From contig NZ_SNXO01000003.1 of the NCBI RefSeq assembly GCF_004362975.1, positions 37,580-101,579 on the forward strand: a DNA stretch of 64,000 nucleotides, in the 5' to 3' direction. Origin of the DNA: Aminicella lysinilytica. Lineage in GTDB: Bacteria; Bacillota; Clostridia; Peptostreptococcales; Anaerovoracaceae. Position 1 is the stretch's first letter, and every line of letters begins with the position of its first letter. Both the position numbers and the translations under genes were made by a program. Below the pieces are notes generated by a model. That model searched no databases. It worked only from the letters and a program-made list of their open reading frames with translations, and was not told the DNA's origin. Below, in pieces: positions 1 to 10,059 of the stretch.

Positions 1-1116
1 ACATTCTGTCTGTCAGGATGGGTACCGGAGCCTTGCAGCAAGTCTGTAGAAGCACTTCTTGAGGAAAAGGGATGCTACTACGAGTACAGGGATCCGGAAG
101 AGGGTGAGGAAGTACCGGTACTTACTCATAATAATGCCTTCTCCACGCCTTTCTCGGCAGTTACGGACATGTATTCCCTGCCGGATTACAAGGGATTCGA
201 TCCAACAGATATATTCTCAATCTTCTATGCAGTATTCTTCGGAATAATGCTCAGTGACGCGGGCTATGGCATGGTACTTGCCATAATATGCTTCGTCCTC
301 CTGAAGAAGTTCGATCTAGAGGGTATGACCTATAAGATGATCAAGATGTTCATGATATGCGGCATATTCACAGTGTTCTGGGGCGTAATGTTCGGAGGCT
401 TCTTCGGAGATCTGATACAGACCTGGGGAAGTACGGTATTCAACAAGGATATCACCATACCGGCGGTGTGGTTTGACCCTATGGAGGATCCGACCAAACT
501 GCTCATATTCTCATTGTTGCTTGGTGTAGTACACCTGTTTGTGGGAATGGGAATAAACGCGTACATGCTCATTAAGCGCGGACATCCTATGGATGCCGTG
601 TGCGACGTATTTTCCTGGTACCTTGTCATCGTAGGAGCAGGACTCTGGATAGGCGGAAGCGCTATATCAGCAGCATTGGTGACGCCGGGCAAGTATCTGT
701 TCATAGCCGGTATTGCCATACTTCTTCTGACCGGAGGAAGAAAGAAGAAAGGCATCATCGGCAAGGTCACTGGTGGTCTGAGCGCCGTATACAGCATAAC
801 AGGATATATTTCAGATATACTGTCATATGCCAGACTACTTGCGCTGGGCCTGGCAACAGGAGTCATAGCCAGCGTGGTAAATCTACTGGGATCTATGATA
901 GGAACAGGCATCAAGGGCGCTATAGCATTGATACTCATAGGAATCATAGGACACATATTCAGTATGGCGATAAATGTTCTGGGAGCATTCGTCCATTCAA
1001 GCAGACTGCAGTACGTAGAGTTCTTCGGGAAGTTCTACGAGGACGGCGGAGAACCGTTCAAGCCATTCTGCAAGGATACTAAATATGTAAGATTAGTAAA
1101 TGATATAAACAAATAG
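1..1116 (+). CDS. ntpI: V-type ATP synthase subunit I, C-terminal part (5' end outside window)
   Basis: Membrane stator subunit of the V-type ATPase; it holds the peripheral stalk and forms the half-channel beside the proteolipid ring. The frame is open from base 1, so the start lies upstream; the first in-window Met at 169 is not the true start. Residues encoded by the first 150 bases (GWVPEP, then a MYSLPDYKGFDPT block) match the region just before the membrane domain. At least six hydrophobic helices follow, and the conserved arginine of the a-type subunit is in SYARLLALGLATG near 825-865. It is followed after 39 bases by subunit K. Family assignment is secure; only the N-terminal cytosolic domain is missing. 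Confidence 0.95.
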   Translation, partial: TFCLSGWVPEPCSKSVEALLEEKGCYYEYRDPEEGEEVPVLTHNNAFSTPFSAVTDMYSLPDYKGFDPTDIFSIFYAVFFGIMLSDAGYGMVLAIICFVLLKKFDLEGMTYKMIKMFMICGIFTVFWGVMFGGFFGDLIQTWGSTVFNKDITIPAVWFDPMEDPTKLLIFSLLLGVVHLFVGMGINAYMLIKRGHPMDAVCDVFSWYLVIVGAGLWIGGSAISAALVTPGKYLFIAGIAILLLTGGRKKKGIIGKVTGGLSAVYSITGYISDILSYARLLALGLATGVIASVVNLLGSMIGTGIKGAIALILIGIIGHIFSMAINVLGAFVHSSRLQYVEFFGKFYEDGGEPFKPFCKDTKYVRLVNDINK

Positions 1117-1122
1117 TTTTAG

Positions 1123-1626
<504 letters not shown>

Positions 1627-1658
1627 ATCGTTGACGTGTCAGTAAAGGATGTGAAGAT

Positions 1659-2267
1659 ATGGGCATAGAAAATATCACTTCCAAGATAATAGCCGATGCT
1701 AAGGGAGAAGCTGATGTAATGGCCAAAGAGGTTCAGGCATCTGCAGAATCGATCAAATCGGAAGCTGAGAAGAAAGCGGCCAGGATCGTAGATGATGCCA
1801 AGGCTAAGGGAGCTGTTGATAAAGAGAAGCAGCTGACCAGCCGTAGGGCGGTGGCAGTTATCGATGGAAGAAATATAGTGCTGGGATACAAGCAGAAAAT
1901 AATAAGCCAGTGCTTTGAAGAGGCCGAGGATCGGGTAGCCGGTCTGTCGGATAAGGAGTATATGGATTTCCTCTGTGGCTGCGTCAAGGCTTCGGGAAAC
2001 ACGGAAGGTGAGATCTTTCTTAATAAGGAGGATGCGCCGCGTGGGGACGAGCTGCTGAAGCGGCTCGAGTCTGAAGTCAGCGGAAACAGTTTCACTGTTT
2101 CGGCTGAGGCGAAGAATATCAGAGGCGGATTGATGATAAGACTGGGCAACACCTGGTTCAATGGATCCATAGAGGCGATAGTTGAAGAAATAAGGAATGA
2201 TTTAACAGCAGAGGTAGCCTCAGTGCTGTTCGTAGATCAGGAGAAGCAAGATGGCAATAAGAAATGA
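1659..2267 (+). CDS. ntpE: V-type ATP synthase subunit E (peripheral stalk)
   Basis: Peripheral-stalk subunit of 202 aa that ties the catalytic head to subunit I. The N-terminal half is a charged helix rich in Ala, Lys and Glu, ending in a stretch resembling the family LTSRR motif (KQLTSRRAVAV), and the C-terminal half is the globular head-binding domain. This is the usual length for bacterial NtpE. The gene follows subunit K by 32 bases and overlaps the start of subunit C by 17 bases, which implies translational coupling. Sequence identity is weak in this family, so position in the operon is part of the evidence. Confidence 0.92.
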   Translation: MGIENITSKIIADAKGEADVMAKEVQASAESIKSEAEKKAARIVDDAKAKGAVDKEKQLTSRRAVAVIDGRNIVLGYKQKIISQCFEEAEDRVAGLSDKEYMDFLCGCVKASGNTEGEIFLNKEDAPRGDELLKRLESEVSGNSFTVSAEAKNIRGGLMIRLGNTWFNGSIEAIVEEIRNDLTAEVASVLFVDQEKQDGNKK

Positions 2268-3258
2268 AGATGAATATATCTTTGCGGACGCATTCGTAGG
2301 TTGTCATATAACCAGCCTAATGAACAGGCAAGATCTGATCAGGCTGATAAACTGTCCGGATTTTACCAGTTCAGAATCACTCCTCAGGGAGTTTGGCTAT
2401 GGTGAATCCAAGGAAGTAATAGAGGGAGATGTGGAAGCGTTCATAAGACGCGAGCAGAACAAACTTTTCGATGTAATTTTCAGCAATCTTACAGGCAGAG
2501 AAGAAATGGCTCCTTATATTTATCCTTTTGATTATCATAATATCAAGGTATGTATCAAGTCTGAACTTCTTGGTATAACTCCTGATGAGACTTATCTCAT
2601 ATCAACAGGAGATATCAACTGGATGCAGATGGTGGCCATGATAAGAGACAGAAATTACGAGAAAATGAGACCTGCCATGAGAGATGCTGTCGAAGAAGCT
2701 TTGGATGTATATAGCCGTGGCGGAGATCCTCAGGAGATAGATATAATCCTGGACAAAGCCTGCTATAAGGACATGGCTGACAGTGTGGCTGAAAGCGGAT
2801 CACAGTTTCTGGTAGATTACATCTCGATGGACATAGATACATTGAATCTGAAGGCGTTTGCGAGACTGCGCAATATGGAGAAACCTTGGTCATTTTTCAA
2901 GAAAGTGTTCATTCAGGGTGGAAGTCTCACAGAAGATTTTCTTGTGTCCGTATATGAAGAATCATATACGCAGATCGCAGATAAACTCGTGTCTCAGGAC
3001 CTGAAGAAGGCCCTCACAGACGGAGGCCGGGACATTGATGAAAAGGGCGACTTCGTTTTGTATGAGAAACTTCTGGATAACGCTCTTATGGAAGTGAATA
3101 AGAAAGCCAAATTTTACTCCATCGGCATAGAACCTATTGCCGGATACTGGTCGGCCAAGGAAGTTGAGCTGGACAATGTGAGGATCATCCTCAACGGCAA
3201 ACTCAACGGCACTGATCCGGACGATATCGAGGAATTGCTGAGAGAAACCTATGTATAA
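2251..3258 (+). CDS. ntpC: V-type ATP synthase subunit C (central-stalk socket)
   Basis: Subunit of 335 aa in the V-ATPase subunit C / AC39 family. It caps the proteolipid ring and receives the D-F central shaft. The protein is mainly helical, and the DYHNIKVCIKSELLG stretch near residues 90-105 resembles the conserved block of AC39 proteins. The ATG at 2251 lies inside the end of ntpE with an AGGAGAAG ribosome site 7-14 bases before it. The order E-C-F-A-B-D is the standard clostridial and enterococcal one. Confidence 0.93.
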   Translation: MAIRNEDEYIFADAFVGCHITSLMNRQDLIRLINCPDFTSSESLLREFGYGESKEVIEGDVEAFIRREQNKLFDVIFSNLTGREEMAPYIYPFDYHNIKVCIKSELLGITPDETYLISTGDINWMQMVAMIRDRNYEKMRPAMRDAVEEALDVYSRGGDPQEIDIILDKACYKDMADSVAESGSQFLVDYISMDIDTLNLKAFARLRNMEKPWSFFKKVFIQGGSLTEDFLVSVYEESYTQIADKLVSQDLKKALTDGGRDIDEKGDFVLYEKLLDNALMEVNKKAKFYSIGIEPIAGYWSAKEVELDNVRIILNGKLNGTDPDDIEELLRETYV

Positions 3259-3286
3259 GCGAAGGTGTTCGTAAGGAGAATGACAG

Positions 3287-3613
3287 ATGTATAAAATAGG
3301 CGTAATAGGAGACAGTGAATCTGTAATAGGATTCAGGGCTGTAGGCCTCGACGTGTTCCCCTGTGAGGATCCTGCTGAGGCAGCAAGACTCATACGCGAA
3401 CTGGCAGAAGGCGAATATGCCATTATTTACATAATGGAAGGCCTGGCTGCGCAAGTCGAGAAAGAAATAGATAAGTATAAAGACTCCAGATTACCCGCAA
3501 TCATCCCTATACCTAACAAAGAAGGCGCGTCGGGGAACGGCATGCGTAATGTAAGGGAAGCGGTCAAGAGGGCTGTTGGAGCAGATATACTGTTTGGAGG
3601 TAACGATAAATGA
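3287..3613 (+). CDS. ntpG: V-type ATP synthase subunit F (central stalk)
   Basis: Small central-stalk subunit of 108 aa that binds subunit D and regulates rotation. It begins with the typical [17 protein letters not shown] stretch of the family, and a second typical segment is IPIPNKEG near residue 70. The ATG has a GGAGAATGAC ribosome site. The gene overlaps ntpA by 4 bases (ATGA), indicating coupling. Length and fold match the family. This subunit is called NtpG in Enterococcus and AtpF or subunit F elsewhere. Confidence 0.93.
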   Translation: MYKIGVIGDSESVIGFRAVGLDVFPCEDPAEAARLIRELAEGEYAIIYIMEGLAAQVEKEIDKYKDSRLPAIIPIPNKEGASGNGMRNVREAVKRAVGADILFGGNDK

Positions 3614-5385
3614 GTCAGGGAAAAATAGTTAAAATATCCGGACCGTTGGTAGTAGCATCAGGCATGCAGGACGCCGATATGTACGACGTGGTCCGTGTTG
3701 GAGATCTTGGCCTTATTGGCGAGATAATCGAAATGAGAGAGGACATGGCCTCCATCCAGGTATATGAGGACACCGCAGGACTTGGACCGGGAGCACCGGT
3801 AGTTACTACAGGAGCGCAGCTTTCCGTAGAATTGGGACCTGGCCTCATAGAGAACATTTACGACGGTATCCAGAGGCCTTTGGAAGTAATGTACGAGGCC
3901 TATGGCAGCAACATAACGAGAGGTGTGCAGGCTCCGTCTCTGGACAGAGATAAGAAATGGGAGTTCAAGCCAACTGCTTCTGCAGGAGATCAGGTAGAAG
4001 CAGGAGATGTGCTGGGAACAGTTCAGGAGACTGCAGTCGTACAGCAGAAAATCATGGTACCGGTTGGCGTAAGCGGTACTATAGAAACTATAGAAGAGGG
4101 CAGCTTCACCGTTGAAGAGACCATATGCAAAGTCAAAGAGGAAGATGGAACGGTCCGGGAACTGACCATGATGCAGAAGTGGCCGGTCAGAGTAGCAAGA
4201 CCGTATAAAGAAAAACTCATGCCGGAGATGCCTCTTGTCACAGGACAAAGGGTAATCGACACGTTTTTCCCTATAGCAAAGGGCGGCGTAGCTGCCGTAC
4301 CGGGACCTTTCGGTTCAGGCAAGACGGTAGTTCAGCATCAGCTGGCCAAGTGGGCCGATGCAGACGTAGTAGTATATATTGGCTGCGGTGAGCGTGGCAA
4401 TGAGATGACAGACGTACTGAACGAGTTCCCTGACCTGAAGGACCCACGTACAGGCGAATCGCTTATGAAACGTACGGTACTCATAGCAAATACATCGGAT
4501 ATGCCGGTTGCTGCTCGTGAGGCTTCCATATACACAGGAATAACCATAGCAGAGTATTTCAGGGATATGGGATTCTCTGTAGCCCTAATGGCTGACTCTA
4601 CATCCAGATGGGCCGAGGCTCTTCGTGAAATGAGCGGACGTTTGGAAGAAATGCCTGGTGAAGAAGGATATCCTGCTTATCTGGCATCAAGACTCGCTCA
4701 GTTCTATGAGAGAGCCGGAAGAACGATTTCTCTCGGCAAAGAGGGACGCACAGGTGCTTTGTCAGCTATAGGAGCTGTATCACCTCCGGGCGGAGATATT
4801 TCAGAGCCGGTATCCCAGGCTACACTACGTATAGTCAAGGTATTCTGGTCACTGGATGCACAGCTGGCTTATGCGAGACATTTCCCGGCCATCAACTGGT
4901 TGAACAGTTATTCCCTGTATGTAGACAGACTGGCTTCATGGTATGAAGAGAATGTCAGCAAGGAATTCCCTAAACTAAGGGAAGATGCTATCAGGTTACT
5001 GCAGGAGGAAGCAGAGCTGCAGGAGATCGTACAGTTGGTTGGAGTAGATGCCCTGTCATTCGAGGACAGAATCAAACTGGAAGCATGCAAATCTATCCGT
5101 GAGGATTATCTGCATCAGAATGCCTTCCATGAGATAGATACTTATTCTTCATTGAACAAGCAGTATCTGCTGATCAAACTAATAATGACATATTACAACC
5201 TTTCTAAGGACGCCATAAGTAAAGGTGCGCCTTTCAATCAACTGGCTGCTATGCCTGTAAGAGAAGATATAGGAAGATTCAAATATGTCGAAGAAGCAGA
5301 TACACAGAAAGCTTATGAAGACATTATCAATAAATTAAAAGATAAAATTTCTAAACTGATCACAGAGGAGGGCGATGAACAATGA
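3610..5385 (+). CDS. ntpA: V-type ATP synthase catalytic subunit A
   Basis: Catalytic ATP-hydrolysing subunit of 591 aa. The Walker A loop is GPFGSGKT near residues 234-241. The family-specific non-homologous insert lies between about residues 110 and 200 and separates V/A-type A subunits from F-type beta. Other family blocks include [11 protein letters not shown] and the [24 protein letters not shown] stretch, which starts near residue 335. Start and stop overlap the neighbouring genes by 4 bases on each side, so translation of F, A and B is coupled. No missing catalytic residue was seen. Confidence 0.98.
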   Translation: MSQGKIVKISGPLVVASGMQDADMYDVVRVGDLGLIGEIIEMREDMASIQVYEDTAGLGPGAPVVTTGAQLSVELGPGLIENIYDGIQRPLEVMYEAYGSNITRGVQAPSLDRDKKWEFKPTASAGDQVEAGDVLGTVQETAVVQQKIMVPVGVSGTIETIEEGSFTVEETICKVKEEDGTVRELTMMQKWPVRVARPYKEKLMPEMPLVTGQRVIDTFFPIAKGGVAAVPGPFGSGKTVVQHQLAKWADADVVVYIGCGERGNEMTDVLNEFPDLKDPRTGESLMKRTVLIANTSDMPVAAREASIYTGITIAEYFRDMGFSVALMADSTSRWAEALREMSGRLEEMPGEEGYPAYLASRLAQFYERAGRTISLGKEGRTGALSAIGAVSPPGGDISEPVSQATLRIVKVFWSLDAQLAYARHFPAINWLNSYSLYVDRLASWYEENVSKEFPKLREDAIRLLQEEAELQEIVQLVGVDALSFEDRIKLEACKSIREDYLHQNAFHEIDTYSSLNKQYLLIKLIMTYYNLSKDAISKGAPFNQLAAMPVREDIGRFKYVEEADTQKAYEDIINKLKDKISKLITEEGDEQ

Positions 5386-6752
5386 TGAAGGAATATAAGA
5401 CTATATCTGAAGTTGCAGGACCTCTGATGCTGGTCAAGGATGTTGAAAATGTAACCTATGATGAACTGGGAGAAATCGTACTTCCAAGTGGAGAGACGAG
5501 ATTGTGCCGTGTTCTGGAAATCGATGGAAGCGATGCGCTGGTACAGTTGTTTGAGAGTTCTGCCGGCATCAACCTGAAGGAAAGTGCCGTAAGATTCACA
5601 GGAACAGGAACTGAACTTGCTGTATCACCTGAAATACTTGGAAGAGTATTCGATGGCATGGGCAGACCTAAGGATGGCGGCCCTGAGATAATACCGGAGA
5701 AAAAACTCAACATCAACGGCTTGCCGATGAATCCATCTGCCAGAGATTATCCGGCAGAGTTCATACAGACAGGAGTATCGGCTATAGACGGACTTAATAC
5801 CCTCGTAAGAGGACAGAAGCTGCCTATATTCTCAGGAAGCGGACTTCCTCATGCGGAACTTGCCGCTCAGATAGCCAGGCAGGCTAAGGTACTTGGGGAT
5901 GAAGGCGGAAACTTCGCAGTAGTATTTGCCGCTATAGGTATCACCTATGAAGAGGCTGACTACTTTGCTTCAGACTTCAGACGCACAGGAGCCATAGACA
6001 GAACGGTAATGTTCATGAACCTGGCCAATGACCCTGCCGTAGAGAGAATAGCCACTCCTAAGATGGCCCTTACTGCAGCAGAATACCTGGCCTTTGACCT
6101 TAACATGCATGTTCTGGTAATAATGACAGATATCACTAACTATGCCGAGGCCCTGCGTGAGGTATCGGCAGCCAGGAAAGAAGTACCGGGCAGAAGAGGA
6201 TATCCAGGATACCTTTATACTGACCTTGCCACTATGTATGAAAGAGCAGGCAGAAAGAAGGGATTCGACGGATCTATAACCCTTATCCCTATACTGACAA
6301 TGCCTGAGGATGATATTACTCATCCTATACCGGATCTTACAGGATATATTACAGAGGGTCAGATCATACTTTCCAGAGATCTTTACAGGAAAGGAATCAG
6401 ACCGCCTATTGATGTTCTGCCGTCCCTGTCACGACTTAAGGATAAGGGAATCGGAGCCGGCAAGACCAGAGAAGATCACGCGGACACTATGAATCAGCTC
6501 TTTGCGGCATATGCCCAGGGCAAGGCTAATCTTGAACTTATGGCCATACTTGGTGAAGCGGCTTTGACAGACGTAGATCTGATGTATGCCCACTTCAGTG
6601 AAGCCTTCGAGAAAGAATATGTGTCTCAGGGATATGATAATGAAAGAAGTATCGAGGAGACCCTGGATCTGGGTTGGAAACTCCTGAAGATGCTGCCTAA
6701 GTCAGAACTTAAGAGAATCAAGGACGAACTCATAGAGAAGTATTTAGGGTAG
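5382..6752 (+). CDS. ntpB: V-type ATP synthase subunit B (non-catalytic)
   Basis: Non-catalytic nucleotide-binding subunit of 456 aa that alternates with subunit A in the head. The P-loop position is occupied by [17 protein letters not shown] instead of a GxxxxGKT motif, which is the normal state for B subunits. Other conserved blocks are [20 protein letters not shown] and [19 protein letters not shown]. The ATG at 5382 overlaps the ntpA stop; a second ATG follows directly (5385) and could also serve. Confidence 0.98.
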   Translation: MMKEYKTISEVAGPLMLVKDVENVTYDELGEIVLPSGETRLCRVLEIDGSDALVQLFESSAGINLKESAVRFTGTGTELAVSPEILGRVFDGMGRPKDGGPEIIPEKKLNINGLPMNPSARDYPAEFIQTGVSAIDGLNTLVRGQKLPIFSGSGLPHAELAAQIARQAKVLGDEGGNFAVVFAAIGITYEEADYFASDFRRTGAIDRTVMFMNLANDPAVERIATPKMALTAAEYLAFDLNMHVLVIMTDITNYAEALREVSAARKEVPGRRGYPGYLYTDLATMYERAGRKKGFDGSITLIPILTMPEDDITHPIPDLTGYITEGQIILSRDLYRKGIRPPIDVLPSLSRLKDKGIGAGKTREDHADTMNQLFAAYAQGKANLELMAILGEAALTDVDLMYAHFSEAFEKEYVSQGYDNERSIEETLDLGWKLLKMLPKSELKRIKDELIEKYLG

Positions 6753-6762
6753 GTGAGATTTC

Positions 6763-7461
6763 ATGGAACGAATGAATGTAAATCCGACGAGGATGATGCT
6801 GACTTCCCTGAAACGACGTCTTGCCACTGCCACCAGAGGACATAAACTGCTGAAAGACAAGCGAGACGAGCTTATGAAGGAATTCCTGGATCTGGCCAGA
6901 GAAAACGGTCGCCTCAGAGAAGAGGTAGAAGTTAAACTGGCCGATGTATATAAGAACTTCAGGAGAGCCAATGCCATCGTGAGTAACGAAGTAATGGAAG
7001 AGTCTCTGATGTTCCCTAAGCAGGGAGTAGAACTGGAAGTAGGCAGTAAAAACATCATGAGCGTCGACGTGCCGGAATTTTCCTTTACGACTAAGGCTGA
7101 GGATCCTGCGGATATTCTGCCTTATGGATTCTCGAGAACATCGGGAGAATTAGATAATGCTATTTCCAAACTATCAGACATTTTCCCAATGCTGCTGGAT
7201 CTGGCAGCCAAAGAAAAGGAAACGGCTCTTCTGGCAGCTGAGCTGGAGAAGACGCGCAGACGTGTAAACGCTCTGGAATATGTAATGATACCTAAGCTTC
7301 AGGTCACTATCAAGTATATCACCATGAAACTGGATGAGAACGAAAGAGGTAATCAGACCAGGCTAATGAAGGTGAAGGATATGATGCTGGAGGAGGCATT
7401 GCAGAAGAAGAGAGAACACGATATGGAAGCCATCAACAGATTGGAAAACAATCAGCAATAA
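6763..7461 (+). CDS. ntpD: V-type ATP synthase subunit D (central rotor shaft)
   Basis: Rotor shaft subunit of 232 aa. It opens with NVNPTRMMLTSLKRRLATATRGHKLLK, split here into the typical NPTR and LATATRGHKLLKDKRDEL blocks, and ends with the paired coiled-coil helix containing RRVNALEYVMIPKL. The two long helices form the coiled coil that turns inside the A3B3 head. It is the last gene of the operon, followed at once by an intrinsic terminator. Confidence 0.95.
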   Translation: MERMNVNPTRMMLTSLKRRLATATRGHKLLKDKRDELMKEFLDLARENGRLREEVEVKLADVYKNFRRANAIVSNEVMEESLMFPKQGVELEVGSKNIMSVDVPEFSFTTKAEDPADILPYGFSRTSGELDNAISKLSDIFPMLLDLAAKEKETALLAAELEKTRRRVNALEYVMIPKLQVTIKYITMKLDENERGNQTRLMKVKDMMLEEALQKKREHDMEAINRLENNQQ

Positions 7462-7470
7462 GCAACACAA

Positions 7471-7509
7471 AGGCACTCGCAATAGACGCGAGTGCCTGTT
7501 ACTTTTTTT
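7471..7509 (+). terminator. Intrinsic terminator of the V-ATPase operon
   Basis: A perfect 10-bp stem (AGGCACTCGC / GCGAGTGCCT) with a 7-base loop is followed by TTACTTTTTTT. It starts 9 bases after the ntpD stop. The convergent gene ends at 7523, so the hairpin may also work in the other direction, although no T-run lies on that side. Confidence 0.92.
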
Positions 7510-7522
7510 GTTCAGCCGGAAT

Positions 7523-8320
7523 TCAGACTTCCACTTCGACGCTTATGGTATCGGATATTTCCACAGGACCTTCTATGTAAACTGCCTGAAGGTTCCCGTC
7601 CTTAATATCGACAGTAGCAGTAACGGTGCCGGCCGGCTGTTGCAGGCGGAAAGCGTGGCTGCCGTCTGCGAAGCCGCTGGAAAGGGCTATGGCCACGGCC
7701 GTGGAGCCGGAAGCACAACTGCCTTCGAAATACGTGGTGTCTACATCCTTCACGTAGACCACGGGAGTCAGGTATTCCTTTGCGCTATCATAAAACATCA
7801 CGCCCATGGCAGGCGGATCGTATTCCCCATTGACCACATCTTTGATCCTGTCGAAGTTTTCCTTTGTGGCTTCGGTCCCCTGCAGGACCAGATGCATAAT
7901 GCCTCCAAGGTCCACAAGAATACCGCCTCCCGCAGGCAAAATCGACCATTCCACGGCTTTTACGGCAGAAACGGGCAGAGGCATCCTGATCTTGGTATAA
8001 TTGCTCTCAGAGTCGATTTCTACAGTCAGTGGTTTCTCGCTGCCGCTGACATTTACCACGATAGAGGCCTTGCCGGTGATGTCCCGGGCTTCGGCAGCCA
8101 TGAGCGCAAAGGATCTGGACGCGTTGCCGCAGAATTCCAGCCCGCACATTTCCATGCTGTCGGCGCTTTTCACGAAGGCCACCTGCTCTGCGTGGAATTT
8201 TTCTATGGCCAGCAATTGCGTCGCCACATGCTGATAATATTTTCGCTCAAAGGGATCCATGACAAAAATTGTTATATTGCCGGCGGGATCCGCTATGCGT
8301 ACGTTTATTTTCTTTCTCAT
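7523..8320 (-). CDS. DapF-fold amino acid epimerase/racemase family protein
   Basis: Protein of 265 aa resembling the PLP-independent diaminopimelate epimerase superfamily, in which two cysteines act as the acid-base pair. The first cysteine region is MCGLEFCGNASRSFA near residue 58 and the second is EGSCASGSTAVA near residue 201, matching CGNG.R and E..GCG.G of DapF in position but not in detail. The start at 8320 is chosen over an upstream in-frame codon at 8353 because AAGGAGTC lies just before it. True DapF would normally sit with lysine genes; none are here. Another member such as a CntK-like racemase is possible. Substrate unknown. Confidence 0.7.
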   Translation of the reverse strand: MRKKINVRIADPAGNITIFVMDPFERKYYQHVATQLLAIEKFHAEQVAFVKSADSMEMCGLEFCGNASRSFALMAAEARDITGKASIVVNVSGSEKPLTVEIDSESNYTKIRMPLPVSAVKAVEWSILPAGGGILVDLGGIMHLVLQGTEATKENFDRIKDVVNGEYDPPAMGVMFYDSAKEYLTPVVYVKDVDTTYFEGSCASGSTAVAIALSSGFADGSHAFRLQQPAGTVTATVDIKDGNLQAVYIEGPVEISDTISVEVEV

Positions 8321-8467
8321 TTCAGACTCCTTTTCGTAAGTAAATAATACCATAAATACTGCACAAATAATGGGTTATTTTTCAGGGTACAAAAAATGTG
8401 CAATTACAACAAAAAACCGATATTGTACATTAAAAGACCAAATGTGTACATCGGGTATAGTTTACTA

Positions 8468-8498
8468 TTGACATATGCTCCAGAGTGTGAGATATAAT
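8468..8498 (+). promoter_or_regulatory. Putative promoter of the 8554 gene
   Basis: TTGACA at 8468 and TATAAT at 8493 are both perfect consensus boxes, but the spacer is 19 bases, longer than ideal. They lie about 55 bases upstream of the start codon at 8554. Confidence 0.6.
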
Positions 8499-8553
8499 AG
8501 TTACAATATTCTGAATGAAATTCAAAAAAGGAGAGGAAAGGAAGGAAAGAAAA

Positions 8554-8961
8554 ATGAGCAGAGAATGGCAGCAAAAACGTTTTCCGGCATTTGTCATGCC
8601 GGACGCAGTTTACTACCAGTCCATATGGGCAGTGAGAGATCTGGCCAGAATGGAGGAAAGGTTGAAGGAGTTGAATTACGATGTAGAGACAGGTACTTTC
8701 GGCAGCGGAATAGTGAGCGATGGCCGCAGGGATTATAACATATCCCGGCCGACAGAGAAAAAGGCTATAGAAATAGCTCAACTGGAGGGAAGAGTGAAGG
8801 CTATCAGAAAGGCCTTGGATGTAGTTCCGGATCCCTACAGGGATTTTGTCCTGGACAATGTGACTTTGAATAAGAAGGCTCAGGGTTATCCGACTAAGAT
8901 CTGGAAGATATGGAAACAGCGTTTCCTGTTCAATGTTGCGAAGAACCTGTCGCTGATGTGA
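8554..8961 (+). CDS. Small protein resembling phage ArpU/RinA-type regulators
   Basis: Protein of 135 aa with no motif I can name with certainty. The pattern resembles small phage late-gene regulators: an N-terminal helix (YYQSIWAVRDLARMEERLKEL), a middle section, and a basic end (YPTKIWKIWKQRFLFNVAKNL) like the DNA-contacting tail of ArpU/RinA proteins. The start at 8554 follows a purine-rich ribosome site (GGAAAGGAAGG); an in-frame Met at 8515 would add 13 lysine-rich residues. It stands alone behind its own promoter with no phage genes around, so it is either a domesticated regulator or an unrelated small protein. Confidence 0.5.
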   Translation: MSREWQQKRFPAFVMPDAVYYQSIWAVRDLARMEERLKELNYDVETGTFGSGIVSDGRRDYNISRPTEKKAIEIAQLEGRVKAIRKALDVVPDPYRDFVLDNVTLNKKAQGYPTKIWKIWKQRFLFNVAKNLSLM

Positions 8962-8991
8962 AAATAATTTACATAAATGTTAAATTATGTA

Positions 8992-9020
8992 TTGTAAGGG
9001 GAGGAAAACTGTGTTATTAT
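8992..9020 (+). promoter_or_regulatory. Putative promoter of the Tad-like operon
   Basis: TTGTAA at 8992 and TATTAT at 9015 are separated by 17 bases. No better promoter lies between here and the first gene at 9119. Transcripts would start near 9027 and carry a leader of about 90 bases. Confidence 0.55.
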
Positions 9021-9076
9021 GTTATTGTGAATAAATGGAATCGAAGAGGGAAAGGAGGAAACTCCTGCGATGAACG

Positions 9077-9106
9077 GGGACTGCTGCGGCGGTCCCTTTT
9101 ATATTT
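9077..9106 (+). terminator. Terminator-like hairpin inside the Tad operon leader
   Basis: GGGACTGC / GCGGTCCC forms an 8-bp stem (one G-U pair) closed by a TGCG tetraloop and followed by TTTTATATTT. It lies between the putative promoter at 8992 and the start codon at 9119, so it would act as an attenuator if that promoter is used; otherwise it simply ends the upstream transcript. A short open frame with a good GGAGG site begins at 9070 and reads across it. Confidence 0.65.
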
Positions 9107-9118
9107 GCGGGAAATCAC

Positions 9119-10057
9119 ATGAGAAAACTTGGCAGGTTAAGTTTTGTAATAATCGCAGCATGCATGGCCTTCATATGCTGCACCGCCGTGAGCCACGGCA
9201 CAGGTGGATTTTCGACGGGGGAGATAGGCGTCATATCGGCATCATCCAACGGCGTCAGATCAACTTTGGCTATCCAGGCCTCCAAGAAGCTGGCAGAGAC
9301 CGGCGGGGAAGTCATATTCAGCATCAGAGCATCCACGGATGTAAGATCGTTTACGGCATACGAGGGAGTTCACAAGCGTCATGCGGTTTACAGGTTCAAT
9401 GGTCTGGAAAACCAGCGTATCAGCATCAATGACGCAGAACACGCCGGGTCATCTTGCACGGCAGTACTCGGCAGCGATGGACGGTATAAGATAGTAGCCA
9501 TGACACGTTTTGTGTGGGAAACCGAAAGGGGCAAGGTGGCCGAGGGATTTCCCAGATACTTTCGATACACGGTCAGGTCCGAGCCTATATATGTAACGGC
9601 CGCAGATGTAGACAGAATAGTCAATGCAGGCCACAGCAGCGATAGCAAGCCGGTCATAGTGACGGCCGTAGAAGGCAGCGTAGGCCATACTGAGAAATGG
9701 GACCGCAACAGAAACGATTATAACAGCAACTGTTCACCGGAAAATCGGAGGGGCAGCGAGGTGTTCTGGTCGGGAGAGAAATTCATATTGACTGCTAAGG
9801 TCACATCAGCAGACAGACCTTCAGCAGTCACAGCAGAGATCGAGGGCACGTCATATAAGGCGGCTCTTGTTTTCGAAGGCGGCGTCTGGAAGGGAGAATT
9901 ATTTAACAGATCCATGATAGAACGGTGGGGCAGGAACGGCAGTGAGAAGCTGAAATTTCTCTTTACTACTTCGGCCGATGGCAAGCAGGTGACCGATCGA
10001 GTGGAAGTATTTGTGGACGACAGAGATAATTATTGGGAAATGCATAGAAAGGAGTAA
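9119..10057 (+). CDS. Secreted protein of unknown function, first gene of the Tad-like operon
   Basis: Protein of 312 aa with an N-terminal signal sequence (MRKLGRLSFVIIAACMAFICC); a Cys at its end could be a lipoprotein site, but the following residues are not a clean lipobox. The rest is hydrophilic and of mixed strand pattern, with no domain I recognise. It ends 2 bases before the SAF-domain gene, so it is probably a surface or assembly component of the same apparatus. The ribosome site before 9119 is weak (GCGGGAAA). Confidence 0.7.
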   Translation: MRKLGRLSFVIIAACMAFICCTAVSHGTGGFSTGEIGVISASSNGVRSTLAIQASKKLAETGGEVIFSIRASTDVRSFTAYEGVHKRHAVYRFNGLENQRISINDAEHAGSSCTAVLGSDGRYKIVAMTRFVWETERGKVAEGFPRYFRYTVRSEPIYVTAADVDRIVNAGHSSDSKPVIVTAVEGSVGHTEKWDRNRNDYNSNCSPENRRGSEVFWSGEKFILTAKVTSADRPSAVTAEIEGTSYKAALVFEGGVWKGELFNRSMIERWGRNGSEKLKFLFTTSADGKQVTDRVEVFVDDRDNYWEMHRKE

Positions 10058-10059
10058 GA

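Noticed and set aside
7508..8347. Long open frame on the plus strand opposite the DapF-fold gene
   Set aside because: Its composition is odd (many His, Arg, Phe), it has no ribosome site, and the opposite strand encodes a protein with two family motifs.
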